Positions 1-6,026 of a stretch of 8,580 nucleotides of DNA are shown here, in pieces. A model generated the notes under the pieces. It made no database searches. It was given only the letters and a program-made list of their open reading frames with translations, and was not told the origin of the DNA. The position numbers and the translations under genes are program-made. Source of the DNA: an uncultured Oscillospiraceae bacterium (GTDB lineage Bacteria; Bacillota; Clostridia; Oscillospirales; Acutalibacteraceae); assembly GCA_900540295.1 (NCBI GenBank), contig UQFM01000077.1, positions 1 to 8,580 of the forward strand, written 5' to 3'. How positions within the stretch are numbered: the first letter of the stretch is position 1; every line of letters begins with the position of its first letter.

Positions 1-180
1 GGCGAGACCGTCGCCCCTACAATTGGTGCGTAATCATTAGTTTTACGTAAAATTGGATTTTGCTCGGGCGGACGTGGAAGTCCGCCCCTACGCGGTTTGT
101 ACAGATTTAACATTTTTACGCATGCCCCTACGGGGTTACGCTCAAACCTGTCATTCTGCGCGTAGCGCAGAATCGCACAC
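1..180. repeat. Mosaic of short palindromic intergenic repeats
   Basis: No gene is supported here. The stretch holds several small inverted repeats. Positions 1-15 pair GGCGA with TCGCC. Positions 66-87 pair GGGCGGAC with GTCCGCCC around a 6-base loop. Positions 153-173 pair ATTCTGCGC with GCGCAGAAT around GTA. The octamer GCCCCTAC occurs three times (13-20, 84-91, 124-131), twice directly abutting or overlapping the right arm of a palindrome. A 12-base perfect palindrome, TTTTACGTAAAA, lies at 41-52. This looks like REP-like or miniature repeat debris, which is common between genes in Clostridia. The 90-codon open frame at 53-325 runs through the palindromes, lacks a ribosome binding site and has no recognisable protein character, so I do not call it a gene. 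Confidence 0.6.
153..173. repeat. Perfect inverted repeat, 9-bp arms
   Basis: ATTCTGCGC (153-161) and GCGCAGAAT (165-173) are perfect reverse complements around a 3-base centre. The sequence, with the preceding CTGTC, resembles the widespread 'CATTCTGAGCG...GAAGAATC' family of dispersed intergenic repeats that I recall from many gut Firmicutes and Bacteroidetes. That family match is from memory. It is not followed by a T tract, so it is unlikely to be a terminator. Confidence 0.55.
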
Positions 181-297
181 AGTACAAGCTGAAACCGTTT
201 TACAATCCCATATGGCGTTTTGTTATGTGCCGAAAGGACAAAATTTACAAAATTGTCTGCATTTTTTACACTTTCTGAATTTTTGTTCAAAAAAGGC

Positions 298-326
298 TTG
301 CCCAAAACCGTTTTTATTGGTATGAT
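298..326 (+). promoter_or_regulatory. Sigma-A type promoter with extended -10
   Basis: A -35 box TTGCCC (298-303; four of six match TTGACA) is separated by 17 bases from a -10 box TATGAT (321-326; five of six match TATAAT). The -10 box is preceded by TGG, which is the extended -10 element TGn. Transcription would start near 332-334, giving a leader of about 65 bases before the ATG at 399. Spacing and position fit a promoter for the membrane protein gene. Confidence 0.65.
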
Positions 327-360
327 GTTAACAAACATAAACAACAAAATGACAAACAGT

Positions 361-384
361 CTGTCGGAAAAATTTTTTCGGCAG
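361..384 (+). promoter_or_regulatory. Leader hairpin just upstream of the ribosome binding site
   Basis: CTGTCGGAAAAA (361-372) can pair with TTTTTTCGGCAG (373-384) through ten Watson-Crick and two G-U pairs, minus a few bases needed for the loop. It sits inside the predicted 5' leader, ends four bases before the AAGGGG ribosome binding site, and would leave that site free. It could stabilise the messenger's 5' end. No T tract follows, so it is not a standard terminator. The role is inference. Confidence 0.35.
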
Positions 385-387
385 TGA

Positions 388-393
388 AAGGGG
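388..393 (+). promoter_or_regulatory. Ribosome binding site that fixes the start at 399
   Basis: AAGGGG at 388-393 lies five bases before the ATG at 399. The in-frame GTG at 384 overlaps this site and has no binding site of its own, so the ATG is the better start. Confidence 0.7.
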
Positions 394-398
394 ATTTT

Positions 399-1172
399 AT
401 GAAAGCATACATAAAACGGCTTTTGGAAAATTCAAAAAAATGGGAAGTCATATTCTGGTGGATTTTGCGTGCGGTTATGCTCGGCGCGCTGATTGATTCC
501 ATCTTTTTCCGCAAGGATGTACAGCAGTCTTTGCAGACTGCGGCAAATTTAGTGCTGATGTTCCTTTGGGAAATTTTTCAGCTTTTCCCCAAAAAGACGT
601 GGCTTCGGCATGTGCCGTCTTATATTCAGGATTTCTTAGCCCCCGGTCTGTTCCTCGCCTCTTTCGGCGGCGCATATCTGAATTTCTATTACAGCGTGCC
701 TGAATACGATCTTGTGTTCCACACCGTTGGCGGTCTTGCAGGTGCATTCGCGGGCTATGAGGTCGTTGTCGCGATGCAAAAACGCGATAAGGTACAATGC
801 AGCGCCGCAATCGCCGTGCTTTGTGCGTTCGGATTCTCGTTCTTTGCCGGCACAGGCTGGGAACTGTTTGAATTCACGTTTGACCAAATTGCGGGCGGCG
901 ATTCACAGCACTGGTCTTTGGAGCTTGCAAAAGAAGCCGCCGAACAGTACGGCGTCGGTCTTCCGAATGTGATTCCCGCACTGGACGACATGCGCTATGC
1001 ATTGATGGATACCATGGAAGATATTATCTGCAACACCGCCGGCGCGGTACTCGCATGGATTATTCTGAAAATCAAGCCGTACCACCATACCGGTACGCAT
1101 AATGTAAACACTTTGTTTGCACCGCAGACCAAAACGGAACTGAAAAAACAAAAAGCAAAAGCGGCAAAATAA
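399..1172 (+). CDS. Uncharacterised six-helix membrane protein
   Basis: This is a 257-residue protein I cannot name. About six hydrophobic segments are visible, near residues 15-37, 45-63, 80-99, 103-125, 135-160 and 200-223, and it has a short basic, probably cytoplasmic tail. Polar residues cluster in or beside the membrane segments: His108, then W154-E155 with Glu158 and Asp162, then D204-T-M with Asp208 and Asn212. The pattern 'H...G', 'WE..E...D', 'DTM.D...N' recalls the DUF2238/YjdF-like and VanZ-like membrane families, but that resemblance is from memory and weak. The ATG at 399 is chosen over the in-frame GTG at 384 because AAGGGG lies five bases upstream. It is a single-gene unit with its own promoter, convergent with the ATPase operon, so a functional link to the ATPase is not implied. 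The reading frame is intact; the function is unknown. Confidence 0.85.
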   Translation: MKAYIKRLLENSKKWEVIFWWILRAVMLGALIDSIFFRKDVQQSLQTAANLVLMFLWEIFQLFPKKTWLRHVPSYIQDFLAPGLFLASFGGAYLNFYYSVPEYDLVFHTVGGLAGAFAGYEVVVAMQKRDKVQCSAAIAVLCAFGFSFFAGTGWELFEFTFDQIAGGDSQHWSLELAKEAAEQYGVGLPNVIPALDDMRYALMDTMEDIICNTAGAVLAWIILKIKPYHHTGTHNVNTLFAPQTKTELKKQKAKAAK

Positions 1173-1191
1173 GACTGTTTAAAAACGGAAG

Positions 1192-1222
1192 CGGGGAAAA
1201 ACCGAAATTCGGTTTTTCCCCG
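1192..1222. terminator. Strong hairpin, likely bidirectional terminator
   Basis: The arms CGGGGAAAAACCGAA (1192-1206) and TTCGGTTTTTCCCCG (1208-1222) are perfect 15-base reverse complements around one base. The hairpin starts 20 bases after the membrane protein stop. A further T-rich run follows on both sides: TACTATTTGTTT on the plus strand, and CTTCCGTTTTT read from the minus strand. It probably ends the plus-strand gene and catches readthrough from the ATPase operon. Confidence 0.75.
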
Positions 1223-1252
1223 TACTATTTGTTTGAAAAATGATATACTGCA

Positions 1253-1280
1253 AAAGCCGTCTGTATATACAGTCGGCTTT
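1253..1280. terminator. Hairpin terminator at the end of the ATPase operon
   Basis: AAAGCCG (1253-1259) pairs with CGGCTTT (1274-1280), flanking the perfect 12-base palindrome CTGTATATACAG (1261-1272), with one T-T mismatch on the stem. Read from the minus strand it lies 10 bases past the D stop and ends in CGGCTTTT, which fits a Rho-independent terminator. On the plus strand it ends in CGGCTTTCATTTTT, so it may work both ways. Confidence 0.75.
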
Positions 1281-1290
1281 CATTTTTGGA

Positions 1291-1902
1291 TTATCCTTTT
1301 TCCTTTTGGCTTTTGACGACCTTCAGGCGGGTAAAATCCTCGCGTTCCTTTTCATCGAGCGCTTCGGTTATAAACTTCACCGTATCGGTAAACTGCGGAA
1401 TCATGATGTTGTTCAGCGCGTTGGCACGCTTCTGTGTTTTCTTCACCGCATCCGCCAAACGGAACACGGAAGTCTGCACTTCGGCAAGCCGCACGGTCAG
1501 CTGTTTGACCTCGTTAAACCGAATATACGCCTCGTCCAAATAAGAGTTGGTATTATGAAAACCGTAGTAAGGATTCGGTGCGGAATCCTGTAAGGAGAGC
1601 ATCGGTATTTCTACGCCCATCACACTTTTGTAATCGAGCGTCAGCCCTGTTTCCACGGGTACGGCGCGCGCGTAATTCCCGCAGACGCCGAGCGTGATAT
1701 TGGCAAGCCGCAGATAGGCGTAGGCTTCGGCATACGCTTTGCCGATACGGCTTTCCACTTCCTTCGCCTCGTCGGCGAGCTGCATCATTTCGCGTACAAG
1801 AATATTCCGTTTTCTGTCCATAAGCTCATAACCGAGCTTCGCCAAATCCAGCGATTTTTGGGTCGCCATCAAATTGGCTTTGGTCGGGAAAATCTGCGCC
1901 AT
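1291..1902 (-). CDS. atpD: V/A-type ATPase subunit D (central rotor shaft)
   Basis: Subunit D forms the long coiled-coil axle that turns inside the A3B3 head and, with F, links catalysis to the ion ring. The 203-residue protein has the two signatures of the family. Near the N terminus (about residues 6-35) is PTKANLMATQKSLDLAKLGYE followed by L-DRKRNIL. Near the C terminus (about 153-172) is VKKTQKRANALNNIMIP followed by QF. Both flanks are strongly helical and charged, as expected for the antiparallel coiled coil, and the middle (about 75-115) is the variable head loop. The length is normal. The ATG at 1902 is preceded by GGAGG with a 9-base spacer. It is the last gene of the operon, 44 bases after B, and is followed directly by a hairpin terminator. 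In the Enterococcus nomenclature it is ntpD. Confidence 0.96.
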   Translation of the reverse strand: MAQIFPTKANLMATQKSLDLAKLGYELMDRKRNILVREMMQLADEAKEVESRIGKAYAEAYAYLRLANITLGVCGNYARAVPVETGLTLDYKSVMGVEIPMLSLQDSAPNPYYGFHNTNSYLDEAYIRFNEVKQLTVRLAEVQTSVFRLADAVKKTQKRANALNNIMIPQFTDTVKFITEALDEKEREDFTRLKVVKSQKEKG

Positions 1903-1946
1903 CCGTTCTCACCTCCGTTTATATTATAAAGGACGAACCCTACGGG

Positions 1947-3332
1947 TTACTGCGCGGCGGAAACGTCCCCGACATAGTGCGCGTCCAAAACCGCATCGTC
2001 TACACGGTCCAGCATATTGCGCGGCAGCATGGACAGAAGCGACCAACCGAGGTCGAGTGTCTCGCCGATGCTGCGGTTTTCCGTAAAGCTCTGATTCAGG
2101 AATTTTGCTTCAAACGCACGCCCGAAAGACATCAGCAGTTTATCCTCTGCCGACAGTTCATCTTCACCGATAACGGACGCCAGCGCTTTCGCGTCCTGTA
2201 CTTTCGCATAGGTCGCAAGCAGTTGGTTTGCGAGTGCCGAATGGTCATCGCGGGTATAGCCTTCGCCGATACCGTCCTTCATGAGACGTGACAGCGACGG
2301 CAAAACACTCACGGGCGGATAAATCCCTTTGTAGTCTAAATCTCTGTCCAAAACGATTTGCCCTTCGGTAATATAGCCCGTCAAGTCGGGAATCGGGTGG
2401 GTAATATCGTCATTGGGCATGGTCAGAATCGGAATCTGCGTCACAGACCCCGCAACACCTGCAATCATGCCCGCACGTTCATACAAAGACGCCAAATCGG
2501 AATACAGATAGCCGGGGAACCCCTTTCTGCCGGGAATTTCGCCCTTGGAGCCGGAAAACTCACGAAGCGCTTCGGCGTAGGATGTCATATCCGTCAGCAC
2601 AACCAGAACGTGCTTATGCAGTGTAAACGCAAGATATTCCGCAATCGTCAATGCACAGCGCGGCGTCATAATACGTTCCACAATCGGGTCATTGGCAAGG
2701 TTTAACAGCATGACCACACGGTCCATGACATTCGCTTCCTCAAACGAACTGCGGAAATAGTGCGCCACATCGTTTTTTACACCCATGGCGGCAAACACAA
2801 CGGCAAAATCGTCGCCGTCCGCTATGGATGACTGGCGCACAATCTGCACCGCCAATTCATTGTGCTTCATGCCCGACCCTGAAAATATCGGCAGCTTCTG
2901 CCCGCGAATCAGCGTGGCAAGCGCATCAATGGAAGAAATGCCCGTCTGAATAAAGTTACGCGGATATTCCCGTGAAACGGGATTGATGGGCGCGCCGTTT
3001 ACATCGCGCTTTTCTGTCGGGTACACATCGCCCAAACCGTCAATCGGGCGTCCGAGTCCGTCGAATACGCGCCCTAAAATTTCGGGGGAAAGCGCAATTT
3101 CCATAGGTCTGCCCGTGAACACGGTTTCGGTGTTTGCCATGGACATGCCGCGCGTGCCCTCGAACACCTGAATGTTCACCTCGTCGCCGTCAATTTTAAC
3201 GACTCTGCCCGTGCGCGACGTGCCGTCTGCAAGGTGCAGTTCCACGATTTCCTCTGCGGCGGCGTTCTTCACGCCGTCCAAAGTTGCCAGCGAACCGTTT
3301 ACGCCGTTCAGCTTCAAATGCTTCATCATCAT
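1947..3332 (-). CDS. atpB: V/A-type ATPase subunit B (regulatory nucleotide-binding)
   Basis: Subunit B alternates with A in the hexameric head; it contributes to the nucleotide pocket at the A-B interface but does not hydrolyse ATP itself. In place of a Walker A lysine motif it has SGSGMKHNE (residues 151-159), the usual non-catalytic version in V/A-type B subunits. PSLSRL (345-350) carries Arg349, at the place of the conserved arginine finger that reaches into the catalytic site of A. Other family blocks are FIQTGISSIDALATLIRGQKLP (127-148) and PGRKGFPGYLYSDLASLYERAG (267-288). At 461 residues it is full length. The ATG at 3332 is the first of three consecutive ATG codons. AGGAGG stands 9 bases upstream, and the A stop codon overlaps that site, so A and B are probably translationally coupled. 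The Enterococcus name is ntpB. Confidence 0.97.
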   Translation of the reverse strand: MMMKHLKLNGVNGSLATLDGVKNAAAEEIVELHLADGTSRTGRVVKIDGDEVNIQVFEGTRGMSMANTETVFTGRPMEIALSPEILGRVFDGLGRPIDGLGDVYPTEKRDVNGAPINPVSREYPRNFIQTGISSIDALATLIRGQKLPIFSGSGMKHNELAVQIVRQSSIADGDDFAVVFAAMGVKNDVAHYFRSSFEEANVMDRVVMLLNLANDPIVERIMTPRCALTIAEYLAFTLHKHVLVVLTDMTSYAEALREFSGSKGEIPGRKGFPGYLYSDLASLYERAGMIAGVAGSVTQIPILTMPNDDITHPIPDLTGYITEGQIVLDRDLDYKGIYPPVSVLPSLSRLMKDGIGEGYTRDDHSALANQLLATYAKVQDAKALASVIGEDELSAEDKLLMSFGRAFEAKFLNQSFTENRSIGETLDLGWSLLSMLPRNMLDRVDDAVLDAHYVGDVSAAQ

Positions 3333-3341
3333 ATCCTTGCA

Positions 3342-3347
3342 CCTCCT
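3342..3347 (-). promoter_or_regulatory. Ribosome binding site of B, overlapping the A stop
   Basis: On the minus strand, AGGAGG is read from 3347 to 3342, nine bases before the B start. The TGA stop of subunit A (3349-3347) shares its last base with this site, so ribosomes finishing A sit on the B initiation site. Confidence 0.75.
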
Positions 3348-5110
3348 CAGCGTAAAATGCCGTCCATTACGGTATCAATTTCCTGTAAGTAATCATCCAA
3401 CAGCTCAATATTGCTGTTGGGTACGTCGTATTTAATTTTTATCAGCTTGTCAAACAGCCCTGTACCCAGCACCTTGGATATCGGAATCTGCCGTGCGACC
3501 ACTTCCTTGGCGCGGTGATACAGATGCAGAATGACATGCATCATTTTGAACTGTTTGTCAAGCGGCACAAAGGTATCGTCCGTATGGAAAGCATTCTGCT
3601 GTAAGAAGCCGACGCGGATAACGCGCGCAATTTCAATAATCAGCTTTTGGTCGTCGGGCAGTACATCCGCACCGATTAGCTTGACAATTTCCATGAGTGC
3701 GTTTTCCTCGGAAAGCAGTGCGCACAATTCGTCTCGGTATTTCATGAAATCGGGCGAAACAGCATCCCTGTACCAATTCGACAAATCGCCGATATATTCG
3801 CTGTAAGAAAGATTCCAGTTGATGGCGGGATAGTGCCGCGCATAGGCGAGGGATTTGTCCAGCGCCCAGAAACAGCGGGTAAACCGCTTGGTGTTTTGCG
3901 TGACAGGCTCGGAGAAATCCGACCCCTGCGGCGAAACCGCGCCGATTAAGGTCACCGAACCCTCTGTGCCGTTGAGATTTTCCGTATAGCCCGAACGCTC
4001 GTAGAATTCCGACAGACGCGAGGGCAGATAGGCGGGAAAACCTTCATCCGCAGGCATTTCTTCCAGTCGTCCCGAAATTTCGCGCAGAGCTTCCGCCCAG
4101 CGGGAAGTGGAATCCGCCATCAGCGCGGTATGATAGCCCATATCGCGGTAATATTCCGCTAAGGTAATGCCCGTATAAATGGACGCCTCACGCGCCGCAA
4201 CAGGCATGTTGGAGGTGTTGGCAATCAGCACGGTGCGCTCCAAAAGGGCTTTTCCCGTGCGCGGGTCTACAAGCTCCGAAAACTCCTGCAAAACCTGCGT
4301 CATTTCATTGCCGCGCTCCCCGCAGCCGACGTAAATGATAATATCTGCGTCACACCATTTGGCGAGCTGATGCTGGGTCATGGTTTTGCCTGTCCCGAAG
4401 CCGCCCGGAATCGCCGCCGCACCGCCTTTGGCGATGGGAAACACAGTGTCAATCACGCGCTGTCCCGTAATCAGCGGTTTTACGGCGGGCAAACGGTTTT
4501 TTATCGGGCGCGGGGTACGAATCGCCCAGTGCTGTACAAGCGTCAGCGAAAGCTCTTCCCCCGCATCCGTTTTAAGTACTGCCACGGTATCCCGAACCGC
4601 ATACCGGCCGTTTTCGCGCACCTCGGTAATCACACCGCTTTTGTCGGGCGGTACCATCACTTTGTGTGTAATCGCAGACGTTTCGGGGCATGTCGCATAC
4701 ACATCGCCGCCCGAAACACGGTCGCCTGCCTTGACGCACAAGGTCACATCATATTTCTTTTCCGTATCCAGCGCGAAGAACTGCGCGCCGCGTCCGATGA
4801 ATGCGCCGAATTCCTTTTCAATCGCGGGCAGAGGACGCTGAATGCCGTCAAAAATATTGCCAAGCAGCCCCGGTCCCAGTGCAACCTGCATGGGCGCGCC
4901 CGTAGAATAAATCGGCTCACCGACGGTAAGACCCGTGGTTTCCTCGTACACCTGAATCGTGGTCAAATCTTTTTTCAGACCGATAACTTCCCCGATTAAG
5001 CGGCTGTTGCCGACAAACACCGTTTCCAGCATGCTCAAATCCGTTTCCCCCTGAATGGTGACAACCGGACCGTTAATGCCGTATATCTTATTTTCCGACA
5101 AAATAATCAC
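3347..5110 (-). CDS. atpA: V/A-type ATPase subunit A (catalytic)
   Basis: Subunit A is the catalytic subunit that binds and hydrolyses, or makes, ATP in the soluble head. In the 587-residue frame, Walker A is GGFGTGKT (236-243) with Lys242. The catalytic glutamate motif is GCGERGNE (262-269) with Glu265, and MADSTSRWAEALRE (331-344) follows the Walker B strand. The non-homologous 'bulge' insertion that separates A from F-type beta is present (about 115-185), so this is clearly V/A-type. Walker A reads GGFGTGKT rather than the GPFGSGKT or GPFGAGKT known from archaea and Enterococcus; all catalytic residues remain. The outer start is a GTG at 5110 that overlaps the E stop. A TTG at 5101 (584 residues, MSENKIYGINGP) has a better-placed GGGGAG eight bases upstream and is probably the true start. 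Confidence 0.97.
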   Translation of the reverse strand: MIILSENKIYGINGPVVTIQGETDLSMLETVFVGNSRLIGEVIGLKKDLTTIQVYEETTGLTVGEPIYSTGAPMQVALGPGLLGNIFDGIQRPLPAIEKEFGAFIGRGAQFFALDTEKKYDVTLCVKAGDRVSGGDVYATCPETSAITHKVMVPPDKSGVITEVRENGRYAVRDTVAVLKTDAGEELSLTLVQHWAIRTPRPIKNRLPAVKPLITGQRVIDTVFPIAKGGAAAIPGGFGTGKTMTQHQLAKWCDADIIIYVGCGERGNEMTQVLQEFSELVDPRTGKALLERTVLIANTSNMPVAAREASIYTGITLAEYYRDMGYHTALMADSTSRWAEALREISGRLEEMPADEGFPAYLPSRLSEFYERSGYTENLNGTEGSVTLIGAVSPQGSDFSEPVTQNTKRFTRCFWALDKSLAYARHYPAINWNLSYSEYIGDLSNWYRDAVSPDFMKYRDELCALLSEENALMEIVKLIGADVLPDDQKLIIEIARVIRVGFLQQNAFHTDDTFVPLDKQFKMMHVILHLYHRAKEVVARQIPISKVLGTGLFDKLIKIKYDVPNSNIELLDDYLQEIDTVMDGILR

Positions 5111-5718
5111 TCCCCGACCGAAAGCCCCGAATTTTCGAGGAACCAGGTTTTCTGCGCCGCAAGGCGTTTATCCAGCGTATCGTCTATCAAATAACTGCCT
5201 GCGCGCACACGCACACCGCCGAGTGCAATATCCGCCGCCACCTGCACACTGCAAGGCGCGCCGAACGCGGACTGCACGGCGTCTGTAAGCCCCGCGTCCG
5301 CTTGGCAGATGTAAATCTCCGCCGTGCCCTCGCCTCTTAGGGCTTCCGCGGCACTGCGCACGCTTTTCAGTACCAAATCCCTGTACTGCGGGCTTTCCCG
5401 AAATGCGAGCAGTTTTTCGCGTGCTTCCGCAAATACTGACTCGCACAGAGCCGTGCGCAGAGCCGTCAGCTTTCTGCGGGACGCCTCGCTTTTCTGTGAG
5501 ATGGCGCGGTTCGCTTCGGCACGGATGCGCGCGACCTCATATTCCATATATGCTTTGTAATGCTGTTTCGTCTCGGCTTCCATCGTTTCGAGCCGCGTTT
5601 TCCGCACGGACTCGGTCTCGGCGTCGATTTCGGCACACTCCTTTTCGGAAAGCGCCTGAATTGCCGACAGGAATGCCGCCGTTTTTTTTGCAGTTTCTTC
5701 CAAAATACTGCACCTCAC
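5107..5718 (-). CDS. atpE: V/A-type ATPase subunit E (peripheral stalk)
   Basis: Subunit E is part of the peripheral stalk that holds the A3B3 head still relative to the membrane subunit I. The 203-residue product has a long, charged, alanine-rich helical N-terminal half (about residues 15-110; for example repeated E-E-A-E and R-E-A patterns), as expected for the stalk coiled coil. It is followed by a globular C-terminal half with GGVRVRAGSYLIDDTLDKRL (about 167-186), a recognisable E family ending. The outer start is a GTG at 5718 that overlaps the F stop. An in-frame TTG at 5703 (198 residues, MEETAKKTAAF) has GAGGTG seven bases upstream and is probably the real start. The TGA stop overlaps the A GTG by four bases. 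The Enterococcus name is ntpE. Assignment rests on sequence character, length and operon position. Confidence 0.9.
   Translation of the reverse strand: MRCSILEETAKKTAAFLSAIQALSEKECAEIDAETESVRKTRLETMEAETKQHYKAYMEYEVARIRAEANRAISQKSEASRRKLTALRTALCESVFAEAREKLLAFRESPQYRDLVLKSVRSAAEALRGEGTAEIYICQADAGLTDAVQSAFGAPCSVQVAADIALGGVRVRAGSYLIDDTLDKRLAAQKTWFLENSGLSVGE
5110..5115 (-). promoter_or_regulatory. Ribosome binding site suggesting a TTG start for A
   Basis: GGGGAG, read on the minus strand from 5115 to 5110, abuts the possible GTG start at 5110 (it even shares its G), which is too close to use. It lies eight bases before the in-frame TTG at 5101, a normal distance. The TTG start would give MSENKIYGINGP, matching the usual short leader before the conserved INGP motif. 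Confidence 0.55.
5711..5716 (-). promoter_or_regulatory. Ribosome binding site suggesting a TTG start for E
   Basis: GAGGTG, read from 5716 to 5711 on the minus strand, overlaps the F stop codon TGA (5717-5715) and lies seven bases before the TTG at 5703. It lies inside the reading frame that starts at the GTG at 5718 and so cannot serve that GTG. Confidence 0.55.
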
Positions 5719-6020
5719 AATTTTATGCCGATGGCTTCACGAATGTATTGCGTCACGGTATCGCCGCCCGCGCCCCTGCCGTCCGAATCGGGAATGCAGA
5801 CGGGTACGGGTCGGTTGCCCGCTTTTAACTCTTCTACGGCTTCGGGACACAGCGCCGCCGCGCCCGCCGTCATCAGCAAAATACCTATGTTTTCATCTGC
5901 ACGGAATTTTCGGAACGCCGCCTGCGCCTCGGCGCGCGTGGAAACACGCACACCCTCAATCCCCGCAAGCCGCATGCCGATAAGCGCATCCGTGCTGTCG
6001 CTTACCAATGCGAATTTCAT
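5715..6020 (-). CDS. atpF: V/A-type ATPase subunit F (central stalk)
   Basis: Subunit F binds D in the central stalk and tunes ATPase activity; in Enterococcus it is called NtpG. The 101-residue protein is the normal family length. It opens with MKFALVSDSTDALIGMRLAG, the typical Rossmann-like first strand and helix in which subunit F has 'D..t..GfrLaGi'. It continues with a hydrophobic strand IGILLMTAGAA (about residues 45-55) and ends with the V-TQYIREAIGI helix common at the F C terminus. The ATG at 6020 lies six bases after the K stop, with only a weak AAGG upstream inside the last codons of K, so it may rely partly on coupling. Its stop overlaps the E GTG. Here F stands directly between K and E, with no C gene beside it. 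Confidence 0.9.
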   Translation of the reverse strand: MKFALVSDSTDALIGMRLAGIEGVRVSTRAEAQAAFRKFRADENIGILLMTAGAAALCPEAVEELKAGNRPVPVCIPDSDGRGAGGDTVTQYIREAIGIKL

Positions 6021-6026
6021 AAGCCG

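Noticed and set aside
1..180. CRISPR array
   Set aside because: The repeated unit is only eight bases, spacing is irregular (71 then 40 bases), and flanking sequences are themselves palindromic.
53..325. 90-codon plus-strand open frame
   Set aside because: It crosses the palindromic repeats and the promoter, has no ribosome binding site, and its product shows no coherent protein character.
1903..1946. Possible internal promoter (TATAAT-like sequence on the minus strand in the B-D gap)
   Set aside because: A TATAAT match exists (TTTATAATATAAA) but I see no -35 box at 16-18 bases; AT-rich spacers give such matches by chance.
1936..1948. Small hairpin AACCC-TAC-GGGTT at the B stop codon
   Set aside because: Arms of five bases with a short loop and no T tract are too weak to claim an attenuator between B and D.
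4370..4999. 209-codon plus-strand open frame opposite subunit A
   Set aside because: It is antisense to the conserved catalytic subunit, including its P-loop region; the translation has no family features.
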